A DNA stretch of 64,000 nucleotides from Hippophae tibetana (taxonomy: Eukaryota; Streptophyta; Magnoliopsida; Rosales; Elaeagnaceae): contig CM072806.1 in the NCBI GenBank assembly GCA_037013495.1, positions 24,700,001-24,764,000 on the forward strand. Reading direction: 5' to 3'. The notes below the pieces were generated by a model, which was given only the letters and a program-made list of their open reading frames with translations, had not been told where the DNA came from and ran no database searches. Below are positions 26,385 to 38,300 of the stretch, one piece after another (the stretch's first letter is position 1; every line of letters begins with the position of its first letter). The position numbers and the translations under genes are program-made.

Positions 26385-29300
26385 ATGTCGAACCGATACA
26401 CCCAAGGAAGGCAAGCCGGAAAGACCGGCTTTACCAAGACTCAAAAGGTTTTCGTTCCCAAAAGTCAAAGTCAAAATCAAAACTCAATACCTAAAGAATC
26501 AAATCAAACACCGAAGCTTTCTACTTACATGAGGCAATCGCTTCCGAATCAATCCGACATTGGAACGGCCACTGCCGGCGTCACAATGCCGGAAAGTAGG
26601 GTACGGATGGGAGACAAAGGAGAGTGGGTGTCAAACAAAGCTCACGGAGGCAATTTTGTAAATTACTTGCCTCAGGATGAAGCGGTGGCTTCTGGGCTTG
26701 GTGCTGATGAAGGTGGATTGGACCCAGTGGAATCTCAGAGGGTTGTGGATCTTTTGAACAGAGAGCTTTCTCGCTTGCTCAAGCTCAGCCCTAGAGAGTT
26801 TTGGACAGAAGGTATTTATTTATTAAATTTGTTTTTGCAAAATTGGGTATGTCATATTTGCAATTAGCCAATAACTCTTAACTTCTATTGCCTGAAACTG
26901 AAGCAGCTATTTAATGTTAAAAGACTTGTTCATGTGACCTAAGGAGCATGTGGTAATTTGGGCTACAACCTAGAACATTAATACCGACCATATATATATT
27001 TTTAATTAAAATAAACTAGCTAAAACTAAATTAATTTTTCTATAATAATAAAAAATATGTGAATTTGGGCAGTAAAACACAAACACAAACATGAACAGGA
27101 TCAAACATGACACAAATATACACAACACGCACAAATTATCACCCTTACCTAAGGTTTAACATTGAGTTCTCCTAGTATATAGTTAAAGGTACAGTATTAG
27201 ACTCACTCGTAAACACTGGTACGTCTGTTTAATGCAAAAATAATAATGTGACAATCGAGATATAATTGTGGCCTTTTTTAGGGATACTATTGCCAATGTT
27301 CCATGAATATTGAACACATATCAACATTGAGTCTTGTTGGTATTTTTTTTTTTGGGCTTACAGCCTATTCTTTCTTGACGGGCTTAGGGTTGAAGTTTGA
27401 TTGCAGTGCAGGGGTATGTTTAAAATAAAGTATGACATTGTCAACTTGTTTGTAGCATGAGGATCAATGTAGATTTGATGGTTCTAAGGATTTGTTAAGT
27501 CTGTCAGTGGAAGTGCAAAACCTCAGGACGTGCTTCTTTGGGAGCTCTTTCTGCCCATCAACTTTGTTTCCCTTGCCTTATAGGCAATCACTGTTTAGTT
27601 CTTTCAGCTGCATACATTATTGATAGTACTATTGCCTTGTTCATTGTTAAGAGAAACTGAGATATCTCCAATATGCAGAACATTGGTATGTAGGTTTGTA
27701 TTCTTGTTCACTTTTGTGCTGGATGGGGTGATTAAATATTTTAGTTTTGTTTGATGCTGGAATGAGATATTACATCTTTTACTTAGCGTGATCTTGCATG
27801 GTTTGGATGGTTTTTTTTTCCCTTCATTTTATGAACAAATAAAATTCATGATATTGTTTGACTAAGGTGTTGGGACCAACATCCGTTTTATGTGTTTTTC
27901 AGTGGCTACAGATACTTCCTTGCATGCATTCCTGGATAGCTTCCTAAACTTTAGAAGTAGATGGTATGACTTTCCCTATCATGGACCAAAGGGAATGCTT
28001 GCTGGTGTCATTGTAGGAGAGGTTGAATTAAGTCGTCGTGTTTTCATGGTCTTGTATCGTATGTAAGTTTCTACCCTTAGCCACTGCTTCATATCTTTCT
28101 TTGTTTTGTTATTTTATATTTATATCTACTGTTTGTTTGTGTGATCTAGTAACTCAAGTTTCTTTGCAGATCGTCCAATAGGGACCCTGGTTTTCGCGCT
28201 GTTGATAGCCTCAGTCCAAAGGACCATGGAGGTTGGCTTCCATTTTCCTCTAAAAAGTTGTCCTTCTTTGCAAGGTTTGGAAATGCATATTCTAGTTTTG
28301 AGGCGTTCTCCTTGCGTTGAGGTGAGGCGTAAGCCTCAAGGCTATTCGAGGCATAAGCCTCAAATTTAACTTAAAAATTAAATATAAAGCTCAAAGTTAA
28401 CAAGATAATATAAATTAACAACAAATAACATCGTAGTAATCATAAAACACATACATATAACTCAAAAAAAAATCAACATATCAATTATAAAACTCATATG
28501 TTAAGAGTAATCCAAGATGTCAAATTTTAAAATTTAGTTCAAGCTGGATAGACTCTTTGTTACTCTAGAATTAGACTTTTCTTTACTTCTTTTAACATTG
28601 CTATTATAGTTTATATAACACAATTAAGATCAGTTTTTGACTTTGACTATGTCTTCTTTTTTTAATTTATTTTTATTTTTATAGAAAAATTGATTTTATT
28701 CTTCTAGAAACATTTAGAGCTGTAATAGAAAAAAATAACCTAAATTATTTCAATCCCTGAATCAGTCAACAACCGCCTCACCAGTGGTGCCCTTCTTGCA
28801 ATCGCCCCTAGACTATCCCTTATGTGTGACTGTGCTACTGACTTCAGAAGCAAAGAAGGAAGCTTGAGCAAGCATTAGAAACTCCATAGATCTCTTTAAT
28901 TGACCCAAACTTTGTCCTTTTATCTTTCAGTTTATACTTATATGGTTGAAATTTGTACGAGTTTTCAATTGAACGACTAATTGGGCTTCATTTTGAATTA
29001 AGCCCACTAGTTTGATGTTTTTCTTAGAGAAAGAGTTCTACGCCACTTAGCTTCAAAGCACAAAATATTTTGAGGCGTAAAAAAGGGAGTTAAAGGTCTC
29101 TACAAGTTATGTAATTTTTCAAAAGATATACTTTAGTCCTTTATCTTTTAAGGTATACATCTAGGATCTAGTAATTCATCAAAAAGTACATTCTAGTCCT
29201 ATATCTTTTAAGATATGCATCTAAGGTCCTCTAATTCTTTAAAAGTTCTAGAAAAATGTCCGAATTTCCTCCTAGAACTTTATTAGAGTGAATTAGTTAT

Positions 29301-32300
29301 AATCATTACACATACTCACTTTTATTCTAGTTTGTCTAACGAGGATTAGTTACATGTGTTACACACTACACTAACTCATGTACACAAGCACCTAATGGCT
29401 AGTCACTTGTTTAGCATGTATCATGCCTACGCACGCCACAACACTTGCACACACCACATACGTACAATACACTACACTTGCTTGTACACTTCACATGTGA
29501 AACACACCAGTGTGCACATACGTAGCACACCTTGATGCCTTATCCTTCTAACATCAATTCAACATAGCTGCATAATACCAGCACATCAAACTGTAGGTTT
29601 TGGCAAAACCAACCTTTTGATTTTTAATGAATGAAATTGAGGAGAGGATAATGGCTTTGTGAGAATGTCTGTGAGTTGATCACCTGAGGAAACATGATCC
29701 AGAATTAACTGCTGTTGAAGCATTTCATCACGCACAAAGTGCTAATCCAACTCAATATGCTTGGTATAAGAATGAAGCATTAGATTCTTGGCTAAGCTTA
29801 TGGCATTGAGATTGTCATAGTACAGTGTTGGAGGGGCTGCAATAGGTAGGTGTAACTTAGAGAAAAGAGACCTCAGCCAAAGCAACTTAGAGGTAACACT
29901 AACCATAACTTGATATTCTAATTTAGTGCTTGAATGTGAAACCACTTTTTGCAGTGAATATTCTCAAGGAAAACACAATATGCACTAGTGGATCTCTTAT
30001 CATCAATGTTGGAAGCCCAATTTGCATCACAAAATGCAGTGGAGAAAACTTGAGAAAGTGAGTCCATAGTGAATTGTACCCTTGAGATAACGCATGAATC
30101 TTTTCATAGTAATCTAATGCACATCCGTAGGACACGATATGAATTGCATTGCTTGTTGACACTAAATAAAATGTCTAGCCTAGTTAATGTGCAGTATTAA
30201 AGCCCTCCAACTAAACTTCTATAGATATTCCTATCTTTCAGTAAGGTGCCATTTTATTTACTCAAACCCTTCCCTAGGAGTATCACACTTCTTAGTAGAT
30301 CCCAGATCACACTTGTAGATAAGCTCATTGATGTATTTTTGTTAATTCAACCATAAGCTTATCTTGGATAACGACCTTTAAACCAAGAAAATAGTTGATA
30401 ACTCCAAGATCCTTAAGAGAAAAGTGGAAATGAAGAAAGGTTATGAGTGAGTTTAGCTGAGTTGATGAGCTTCCTGTTAGGATGATATCATCCACATAAA
30501 TGAGATTCACTATATAGATAGCATCATAGTCCAACACAAAGAGAGATGTATCTGACTAGAAAGTTACAAAGCCAAGATCAACCAAAGAACAACTCAGCTT
30601 TCCAATTCATGCCCAATGGGCTTGCTTCAATCCATACAAAACTTTTTTTAACTTACATACCAAGCCAATTCCTTCCTCAAAACCAGGAGGTTGCACCATG
30701 AAAACATCTTAAGTGAGGTCACCATTCAAAAAGGCATTGTTGACATCAATCTACCTTAGTATCCATCCCTTAGATAAATCCTATGTCAACACTACTCTGA
30801 TGGTGGTTTGTTTGACAATAGGTGAGAAGGTCACAAAGAAATCAACACTTTCAACCTACAAGAATCCCTTGGCAACCAATCGTACTTTGTATGTATGCAA
30901 AATCTTAGTTGCCTTTAATTTGACCTTGAATATCCAATTGCATCCTATATTTGTATTGCCATGGGTAAGCTCAACTAATTCCTATATGCCATTAGTCAGT
31001 AAGGCCTAAAGTTCAGCTTACATGGCTTTGTACCACCCATGAACCTTGAGAGCTTCTTTATATGTTTTAGGTTTAGACACACCATGAAGTGTAAAAGTAT
31101 ACAATTTAGGTTTGACAACCCTATCTTGTGGTCATATTGCGAGTATCGGGGAGGTTGGAGATAGGCATTTGAGGAGGTTGAGAAATAGACTCATTTAATA
31201 CACTATTAGAAGCCACACTAGGATTCAAGGTAGATATAGGAGGTAAATCAACCATAAGTTGTAAAGAGTTAGAGGAAGATGGTGGAATAGAGATAATGGG
31301 AATGCCACTAGTTGTTTCATTGGTGTCTAAGGTCATGTTCGAAAAATACATAGATGAGGCACCTTGTTATCAGATATAGTATATCAATTAGGTGCTAGTA
31401 AGATATTAGGCTCATAAACAACTTGTGTAGTAGGTAAAGGTAGATTAGGAAAATTCAACCATGTTGGTACATTCAAAATTAAAGTAGCTCGCAAAGGTGC
31501 ACTTGGTATCTAAGAAGTGGACTAAAAAGGATAGTATAGCTCATTAAAGACAACATGTCGACTAACATAGAATTTATCATCATTCCAGTCATAGCAAACA
31601 TATCCCTTCTGTTTAGCACCATAACCCAAAAATAATCACTCAACTGCCCTAACATCCAATTTATCATGATTATAGGCATGCATATAGGGAAAACATTGAC
31701 ATGAAAAACTCTTTAAGGTACCAAAATCACAAGCCCTATTTTATAGCACCTCAAAAGGTGATTTACCAGTGAGAACCTTAGTTGGTGTTCTATTCAACAA
31801 ATACATAGCTATTTTGAAGGCAAACACCCAGAATTTAACTAGTATATGAGAATGACACAAGAGAGTTAGGACACATTCAACTATCCTCCTATGCCTTGAC
31901 TCTACTTCACCATTTTGCTTATAGGGGTGAGGACAAGTGCATGTGTAGAATGCCTTCTTTCTGAATGACAGTAACCATAAGTTTGAACTTAGTCCCTCCA
32001 TCAATTTGTATCATTTTAATTGACACATCAAATTGTTTTTCCACCATAGTTTAAAATATAAAAACGTAGAAAAAGTTTGACCCTTGGTTGTTAAAGGAAA
32101 GAACCAAATGTATCTACTAATGTCATCAACAATGGATAAAAAATACCTCATTATTATAGGTCAGTTGAGGTGAAACCCACGTATCCATATACAACAAAGC
32201 AAAAGGAGATTAGCTCTAGTATGCATAGACAAAAAAGAGAAGCTTATTTGCCTTAACAAGTCACAAAAGCACAAGTTTTTATCCAAAGAAGAAACAAAAA

Positions 32301-35300
32301 TGCCATTACATTTAAGGATCTTGGTGGTAGTTAATAACTGTATTTTATATAGTTATTTTCATCTATTTTATTAATTATAATTGCTATGTTCTTAATGTTT
32401 TTAGTTTAATAAATTAGTATTTATTGTTTTTTATATATTTTAATAAAATTAAATAATTTGTATCGAAAACGTACTTAATTGCAAATTTGTGTCCAAAAAT
32501 ATAATTTCAAATAAAAGAGTGTTTAATTGCAATTTATAAAAGTCGAAAATATAATTTAAATTAAAATCAGGCTTAATTATAATTATTAAAAGTTTAAAAG
32601 TTTAATTTAAATTAGAAAAGGGCTTAATTATAATTAAATAAAATTTAAAATGTAATTTGAAGTAAATTTGGGGTCAAAATACAATTAAAAAAGTTTAATT
32701 TTCTGCGCAGGGGAGAATAATTTCACGCGCCATCCACCATGCGCAAACGTGGACCATCAGATCAGCTACGCAACGGCGAGGATGCACGCGTCTCCACCAA
32801 ACCCGACCAAAGCGAGTGGGTTCAGGTTTCGTTTTTCACGCGGCTCGGTGCCCGAGTGGGGCCCACCTACCGTGCAGGTCGGCGTGCAGCTCGGACCCAC
32901 GTGTCTGACGCGTCCAGCTGTTATCCCCCACGTTACGCGCGCCTCTGATCTCGTGCGTTGATCTCTGCGTGCAACCGAATCTTCACCGAATGAAATGGTG
33001 CCACGTGTTCGCACTAATCCTTGCAGCGAATCAGAAGATGCCATATGTCCCACTCTATTTTTCAGCCAATCATTTGACAACACGTGTCATGTTACGATGG
33101 GCGCAAAAGCGCAGGATCAGCCCGCGTTGTAGCCATTGTCTCCCGTGCGACAATCTATCGTGCGCTCGTTTCCCGCAGCCAATGAAATGCTGCCACGTGT
33201 CCGCATTAAATCCTTGCAGCGAATTAGACACTGACACGTGGCATGCACTTTGAATTTAAAAATCAGAACGACGCCTGTGTCTACGTGTGATTTTAATTAA
33301 TATTTTAAATATCGAAAATCGATACGCGTGATTTTTATTTTTCGATACAAATTTTTACGCGTTTATTTAAAAAAAAATGTAATATTTTAGATGTATTTTT
33401 TTAGCTATAAATAAGAGATAGTATGATAGAGTAGAAAAGTTTTTTTGGAAAGTTTTTGGAGAGTTTTTAGAGTGTTTAGTTTTTGAGATTATTTTGTGTT
33501 GTTCGTTTTTGGACTGCAGAACATAAAACGTGCTAGTATACACGATCACAAGTAATAAAATTTGATAAGTAAGTTATCGTTCCCACAGAGATTTGTTACT
33601 ATAGTTTGTTGAGTACTAAAATTATCTCTCCCTGATTTTATCCAAAACGATTGTTGATTGTAACAAATTTAAGAAAAGAGTTTAATAACAAAATAAAAGA
33701 AATCTAGGATTGCAATTTTTCATTAAATTAATCAACTCAAATCATGTTATTTTCTTTTGATTTATATTTTTTTAGTACATTCAATTTGTCAACCGAAAAC
33801 TTCTAATTTTATTCATACATATCTTCCGAGCTCCGTACAAACACACCTCGTTAAATTAATTCGCTATAATCCTATGGGAATTAAATTTACCGAGATTCAT
33901 TACGTTCTAAGTTCTCAAATGACCACACATACAATTAGAGTATATTCCTATCCTTCATCATACATGTCATTCTATCTATGAGCAATATACACAAAAATGC
34001 CTCTTTCAAGTTTATTTATGTGCCACGGATCATTTGATAAAATTCGAAAATAATCAAAAACATTAAGCACAAAATAGAATAAACAACTCAAACGTCTTAT
34101 AAATCGTTCAAAAATAATTAAAATAAAAGCATCATAAATTTAGATCAAATGAACCCTAGAAAAATTAAATTACTTCATAAATTTAAAATAAAAATTACAA
34201 CAGATACAAAAAAATTAGATAAAGAAGAAGGAAAATTAAAACACAAATATTTGGCACACGAAGGACATAACAAAAGTCAAAAAAATGGCTTTTGCGTGTT
34301 CTGCAGTCCAAAACCGAAAACACAAAATAATCTCAAAAACTAAACACTCCAAAAACTTTTCTACTCTATCATACTATCTTTTATTTATAGCTAAAAAAAT
34401 ACATCTAAAATATTACATTTTTTTTAAATAAACGCGTAAAAATTTGTATCGAAAAATAAAAATCACGCGTATCGATTTTCGATATTTAAAATATTAATTA
34501 AAATCACGCGTAAACACAGGCGCCGTTCTGATTTTTAAATTCAAAGTGCATGCCACGTGTCAGCGTCTGATTCGTTGCAAGGATTTAATGCGGACACGTG
34601 GCAACATTTCATTGGCTGCGGGAAACGGGCGCACGATAGATTGTCGCACGGGAGACAACGACTGCAACGTGGGCTGATCCTGCGCTTTTGCGCCCATCGT
34701 AACATGACACGTGTTAAATGATTGGTTGAAAAATAGAGTGGGACACGTGGCATCTTCTGATTCGCTGGAAGGATTAGTGCGAACACGTGGCACCATTTCA
34801 TTCGCTGAAGATTCGGTTGCACGCAAAGATCAGCGCACGGGATCAGAGGCGCGCGTAACGTGGGGGACAACGGCTGGACGCGTCAGACACGTGGGTTCGA
34901 GCTGCACGCCGGCCTGTGCGGCAGGTGGGCTCCACTCGGGCGCAGAGGCGCGTGAAAAACAAAACCTGAACCCACTCGCTTTGGTTGGGTTTGGTGGAGA
35001 CGCGCGCATCCTCGCCGTTGCGTAGCTGATCTGACGGTCCACGTTTGCGCGTGGTGGATGGCGCGTGGAATTATTCTCCCCTGCGCATAAAATTAAACTT
35101 TTTTAATTGTATTTTGACCCACAAATTTACTTCAAATTACATTTTAAATTTTATTTAATTACAATTAAGCCCTTTTCTAATTTAAATTAAAATTTTAAAC
35201 TTTTAATAATTATAATTAAGCCCGATTTTAAATTATATTTTCGACTTTTATAAATTGCAATTAAACACTCTTTTATTTGAAATTATATTTTTGGACACAA

Positions 35301-38300
35301 ATTTACAATTAAGTATGTTTTTGATACAAATTATTTAATATTATTAAAAATATATAAAAAATAATAAATACTAATTTATTAAACTAAAAACATTAAGAAC
35401 ATAGCAATTATAATTAATAAAATAGATGAAAATAATTATATAAAATACACTTATCAATGGTACTGAAGAAGGATGGTCTAGTTTCCTATGCCACAAAAGA
35501 TATTTGTAAATGCTTGAGTCACCTGAAACATGACAAGTTGTGAACACCTCATTGTCATCACTATCAACATCACTTTTAATCACAGAACAGGCAAGTGCCT
35601 GTCAAGTTCACTTTGAATAGGACCAGTAACTTTGTAGAGATTATTCTTACTAGAACCATGAACAACAACCTGTTTGGAATTGTGATCCTTAACATAGAAT
35701 GAGCCATAGTGAAATTCAATAAAAATATTATTGTTAGTGTATAACTTTTGGACAAAAAGTAGATTAATGGCTGCACAAGGTGTGTGAAGCAAGTTATTTA
35801 TAGTGAGATGTCAACTATTACTAACATGTAACAATCCTGATCTAACACTAGAAATAGATAAAGTATTACCATTGCTAACTACTATACTTTCAGAGCCAAC
35901 ATATGGAGTTGCATTTGGCACTTGATCTACACTTGGTGTGAGATGATGACTCGCACTAGGGTCTAGGAAGTAAGTACTCGATAATGAAGTTGAATTATCA
36001 TTTGAGATTGCATTCATGGCTTATTGCCTTGCAAAGCATCTCTCAACACAAAGCAAACATATTTTTCACAGATTTGGCATACAAGTTTCTTGGAGAATGA
36101 TTTCTTGAAATTCTTTGTGTTGGAAGCTTGACCGTATGAGTTTTTGTTCTTTTGAGCAACACCACCTTATTTGGCATACAAGTTTCTTGGAGAATGATTT
36201 CTTGAAATTCTTTGTGTTGGAAGCTTGACCTTATGAGATTTTGTTCTTTTGAGCAACACCACCTTCTTTCAAGAACTGATGAAAGTTCCACTGTGAAGGT
36301 TTAACTTGTCCTTGAGACTTGCCATAGGATGAACCAGATTGATGATTGCCATAGTTCTTGGTGAAATTTGTTGAATTGGCTTGAAAGACAGATTCTTGAA
36401 CAGCTCTTTTAGTGGCAACTAACATTCTTTCAAAATTCTCAAGCTGATTTTGTAGAACACGTAAAGAGGGCCTAACTTGAGTCATATTGAATGTGGTGAT
36501 AAAGGTTAGATACCTAGGACCCAAACCATTGAGGATGTACAACGCCATCTCGTTCAGGAATAATTTTTCCAGTTGTAGCCAAGTGATCTGATAGAGTCTT
36601 AGCCTTAAGCATGTAATAAAAAATAGACACTCCATTCTTGGCTAAAGACTAAAGTTTACCATGAAGTTCAATAATTCATGACCGAGTTGTATGACTAAAT
36701 CGATCCTCTAATACTATCCATTGTTCTTTGAATGATAAGTGATCGACAAGAACTGCATTCATCCTAATTGACATAGCTATAAATCTAGCTCTTTACAAGC
36801 GAATCAAATTGCACCCAAGTGCTAAGTAATGAATTAGGAATCGAGCACTTAACATCAAGAAAGGATGAAGGTTTAGGCAATGTGTCATTTACAAAACTTT
36901 CAAGACGATATACCATGACAAAACATAGTAATTGCTCGTGCCATATTAGGTAATTATGATCGTCAAACTTTATAGATAAAGATGGGTGGAGAAGATGAAG
37001 ACGAGCCAGAGAATCAAGAACATTGTTATCAGAAAATTGATTGGCCAATCTTGATGAGTTTGTTGTCACATTACTCGAATTGATGTATCTCTATTGGCTC
37101 CCAATTGCCTGTCTTCATTTGCGTGAAGATCGTGTGCTTGATTATTGGCTGGTGAAGGTGAGAATGCATCTCTATAGATTTGGACCCCATAGCCACAATC
37201 CCAAGGATTCTTCGCAAGAGCTTTGATATCATAACAAACACGAGTTCTTTAATTGAATTTTATCTGAAAAATTTAGTAGAGTGAATTAGTTATGATCACT
37301 ACATATGCTTTATACTGGTTTGTCTAACTAATTTAGCTAGGATTAGTTACATGTGTTGCACACTACACTAACTCATGTGCATAAACACCTAATGGTCAGT
37401 CATTTGTTCATCATGTATCATGTGTGCACACGGCACAACACTTGCACACACCACGTACGCACAACTTGCATACCAGTAACCTAGTAGCACACAAGTGTTG
37501 CTCATGTACCTCTAATAAGTTCCAATCAAGTCCAAATGTTATTTTTTTTAAAAGGATGAATTTGAAATTTTTGAAAAATAATGCACAAAAAGTAAAAACA
37601 AAATCGAAAAGTTCAAATTTAATTATAAAATAATCAAATTTGAAAAGTACTAAAAAGAAAACATATTCAATTTATATTTGGAATGAAAAAATTATATTTG
37701 TGTTTTAATTTTTTTTCCATTTCAAATCTAAATTTTTTATTTTTATTTTTTTACTTTAGTATTTTAAAAATTAAAATTTTCAATATGCATTTAAAAAACA
37801 TTATTTTTTGTATTTTGTTTTTCAAAATTCCATATTTACCATGAAAAAGAAGAAGACTATTTGGAGTTGATTGAAACTTTTTTAGACGGTTCTAGATATA
37901 TATACCTTGAAAGATAGATGACGAAAATGTACCCTTTGATAAATTACAAGATCCTAAATGTATACCCTTTAAAATGTAGAGGATTAAGCTGTACCCTTTG
38001 ATTAAAGTATACCTTAGACACGAGGCACATCAGGTGAGAAAAATGCACTGATGTGCACCTTGAGGCTAGCCTCAATGTATGCTATTTGTTTTTCCTGATA
38101 ACAGACATAAGGTTTCGTTTAATAGAAAATATTTCAGCAACTAAATTGGACCAGTGGTCCAACTTAAAGAGGAAAACAAGAAAAAAATTACAGCTAACTA
38201 TAAAAACAAATTATAAATACAACAGTTACATCTCAACAACCATCTGCATCTCTTCAACTGAAAAGAAATCAAACTTCTAAATATTCCTTGAAACGAAGAA

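Larger units (their letters stand above)
32340..35449. mobile_element. 3.1-kb inverted-arm (foldback-like) element nested in the copia integrase region
   Basis: Two long arms, 32340-33523 and 34297-35449, are reverse complements of each other with modest divergence. They enclose a unique AT-rich core (33524-34296) that has no supported gene. Each arm starts tgtattttatata and ends ctgcagaaca at the core, so in its own orientation an arm has TG and CA ends. The arm outer third is AT-rich, the middle is GC-rich (about 32705-33250) and carries CACGTG motifs, and a ctataaata TATA-like box lies near 33406-33414. Either a foldback-type DNA transposon with very long inverted repeats or two LTR-like units in head-to-head order would fit. 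I see no convincing target duplication and no primer site beside either arm. It sits inside the copia element, so it is younger than that. Confidence 0.7.
29268..37516 (-). mobile_element. Ty1/copia LTR retrotransposon (fossil) inside ASCC2-like intron 3
   Basis: Minus-strand parts in element order: 5' LTR (about 37241-37516), primer site near 37225-37240 resembling the tRNA-iMet type, gag (about 36040-37069), gag-pre-integrase (about 35460-36020, with LWHRKLDHPSS), integrase (about 31740-32330, with CPHPYKQNGEVESRHRRIVE), reverse transcriptase (about 30320-30930), RNase H (about 29740-30150) and the 3' LTR (about 29268-29551). The order is that of Ty1/copia. It is interrupted by a 3.1-kb inverted-arm element at 32340-35449. 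The copy is broken in several places. LTR copies still align readily but with many differences, so it is of middling to old age and older than the element inside it. Confidence 0.8.
28296..38072. mobile_element. Outer repeat element of intron 3 with gaggc palindromes, later invaded
   Basis: The left part starts near 28296 with gaggcgtaagcctc (28324-28337) and gaggcataagcctc (28348-28361), both near-perfect palindromes. The right part ends near 38072 with gaggc and gcctc motifs again (38021-38072). Inside these, 29100-29262 and 37865-38012 are imperfect inverted copies of each other, built of short units around tatcttttaaggtatacat. This suggests one older transposon split by the copia insertion. 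The noncoding stretch 28380-29090 has no recognised domain. Exact ends, target duplication and superfamily are unresolved. Confidence 0.4.

Noticed and set aside
32739-33253. Overlapping GC-rich open frames in the left arm (and mirrored ones at 34541-35042)
   Set aside because: They exist in several frames on both strands at once, follow the GC-rich composition, are mirrored in the other arm and show no domain, so they are composition artefacts.
32322-35465. Target duplication of the inverted-arm element
   Set aside because: Flanks gttaataac and cttatcaat share only loose similarity; no shift of the borders gave a convincing match.
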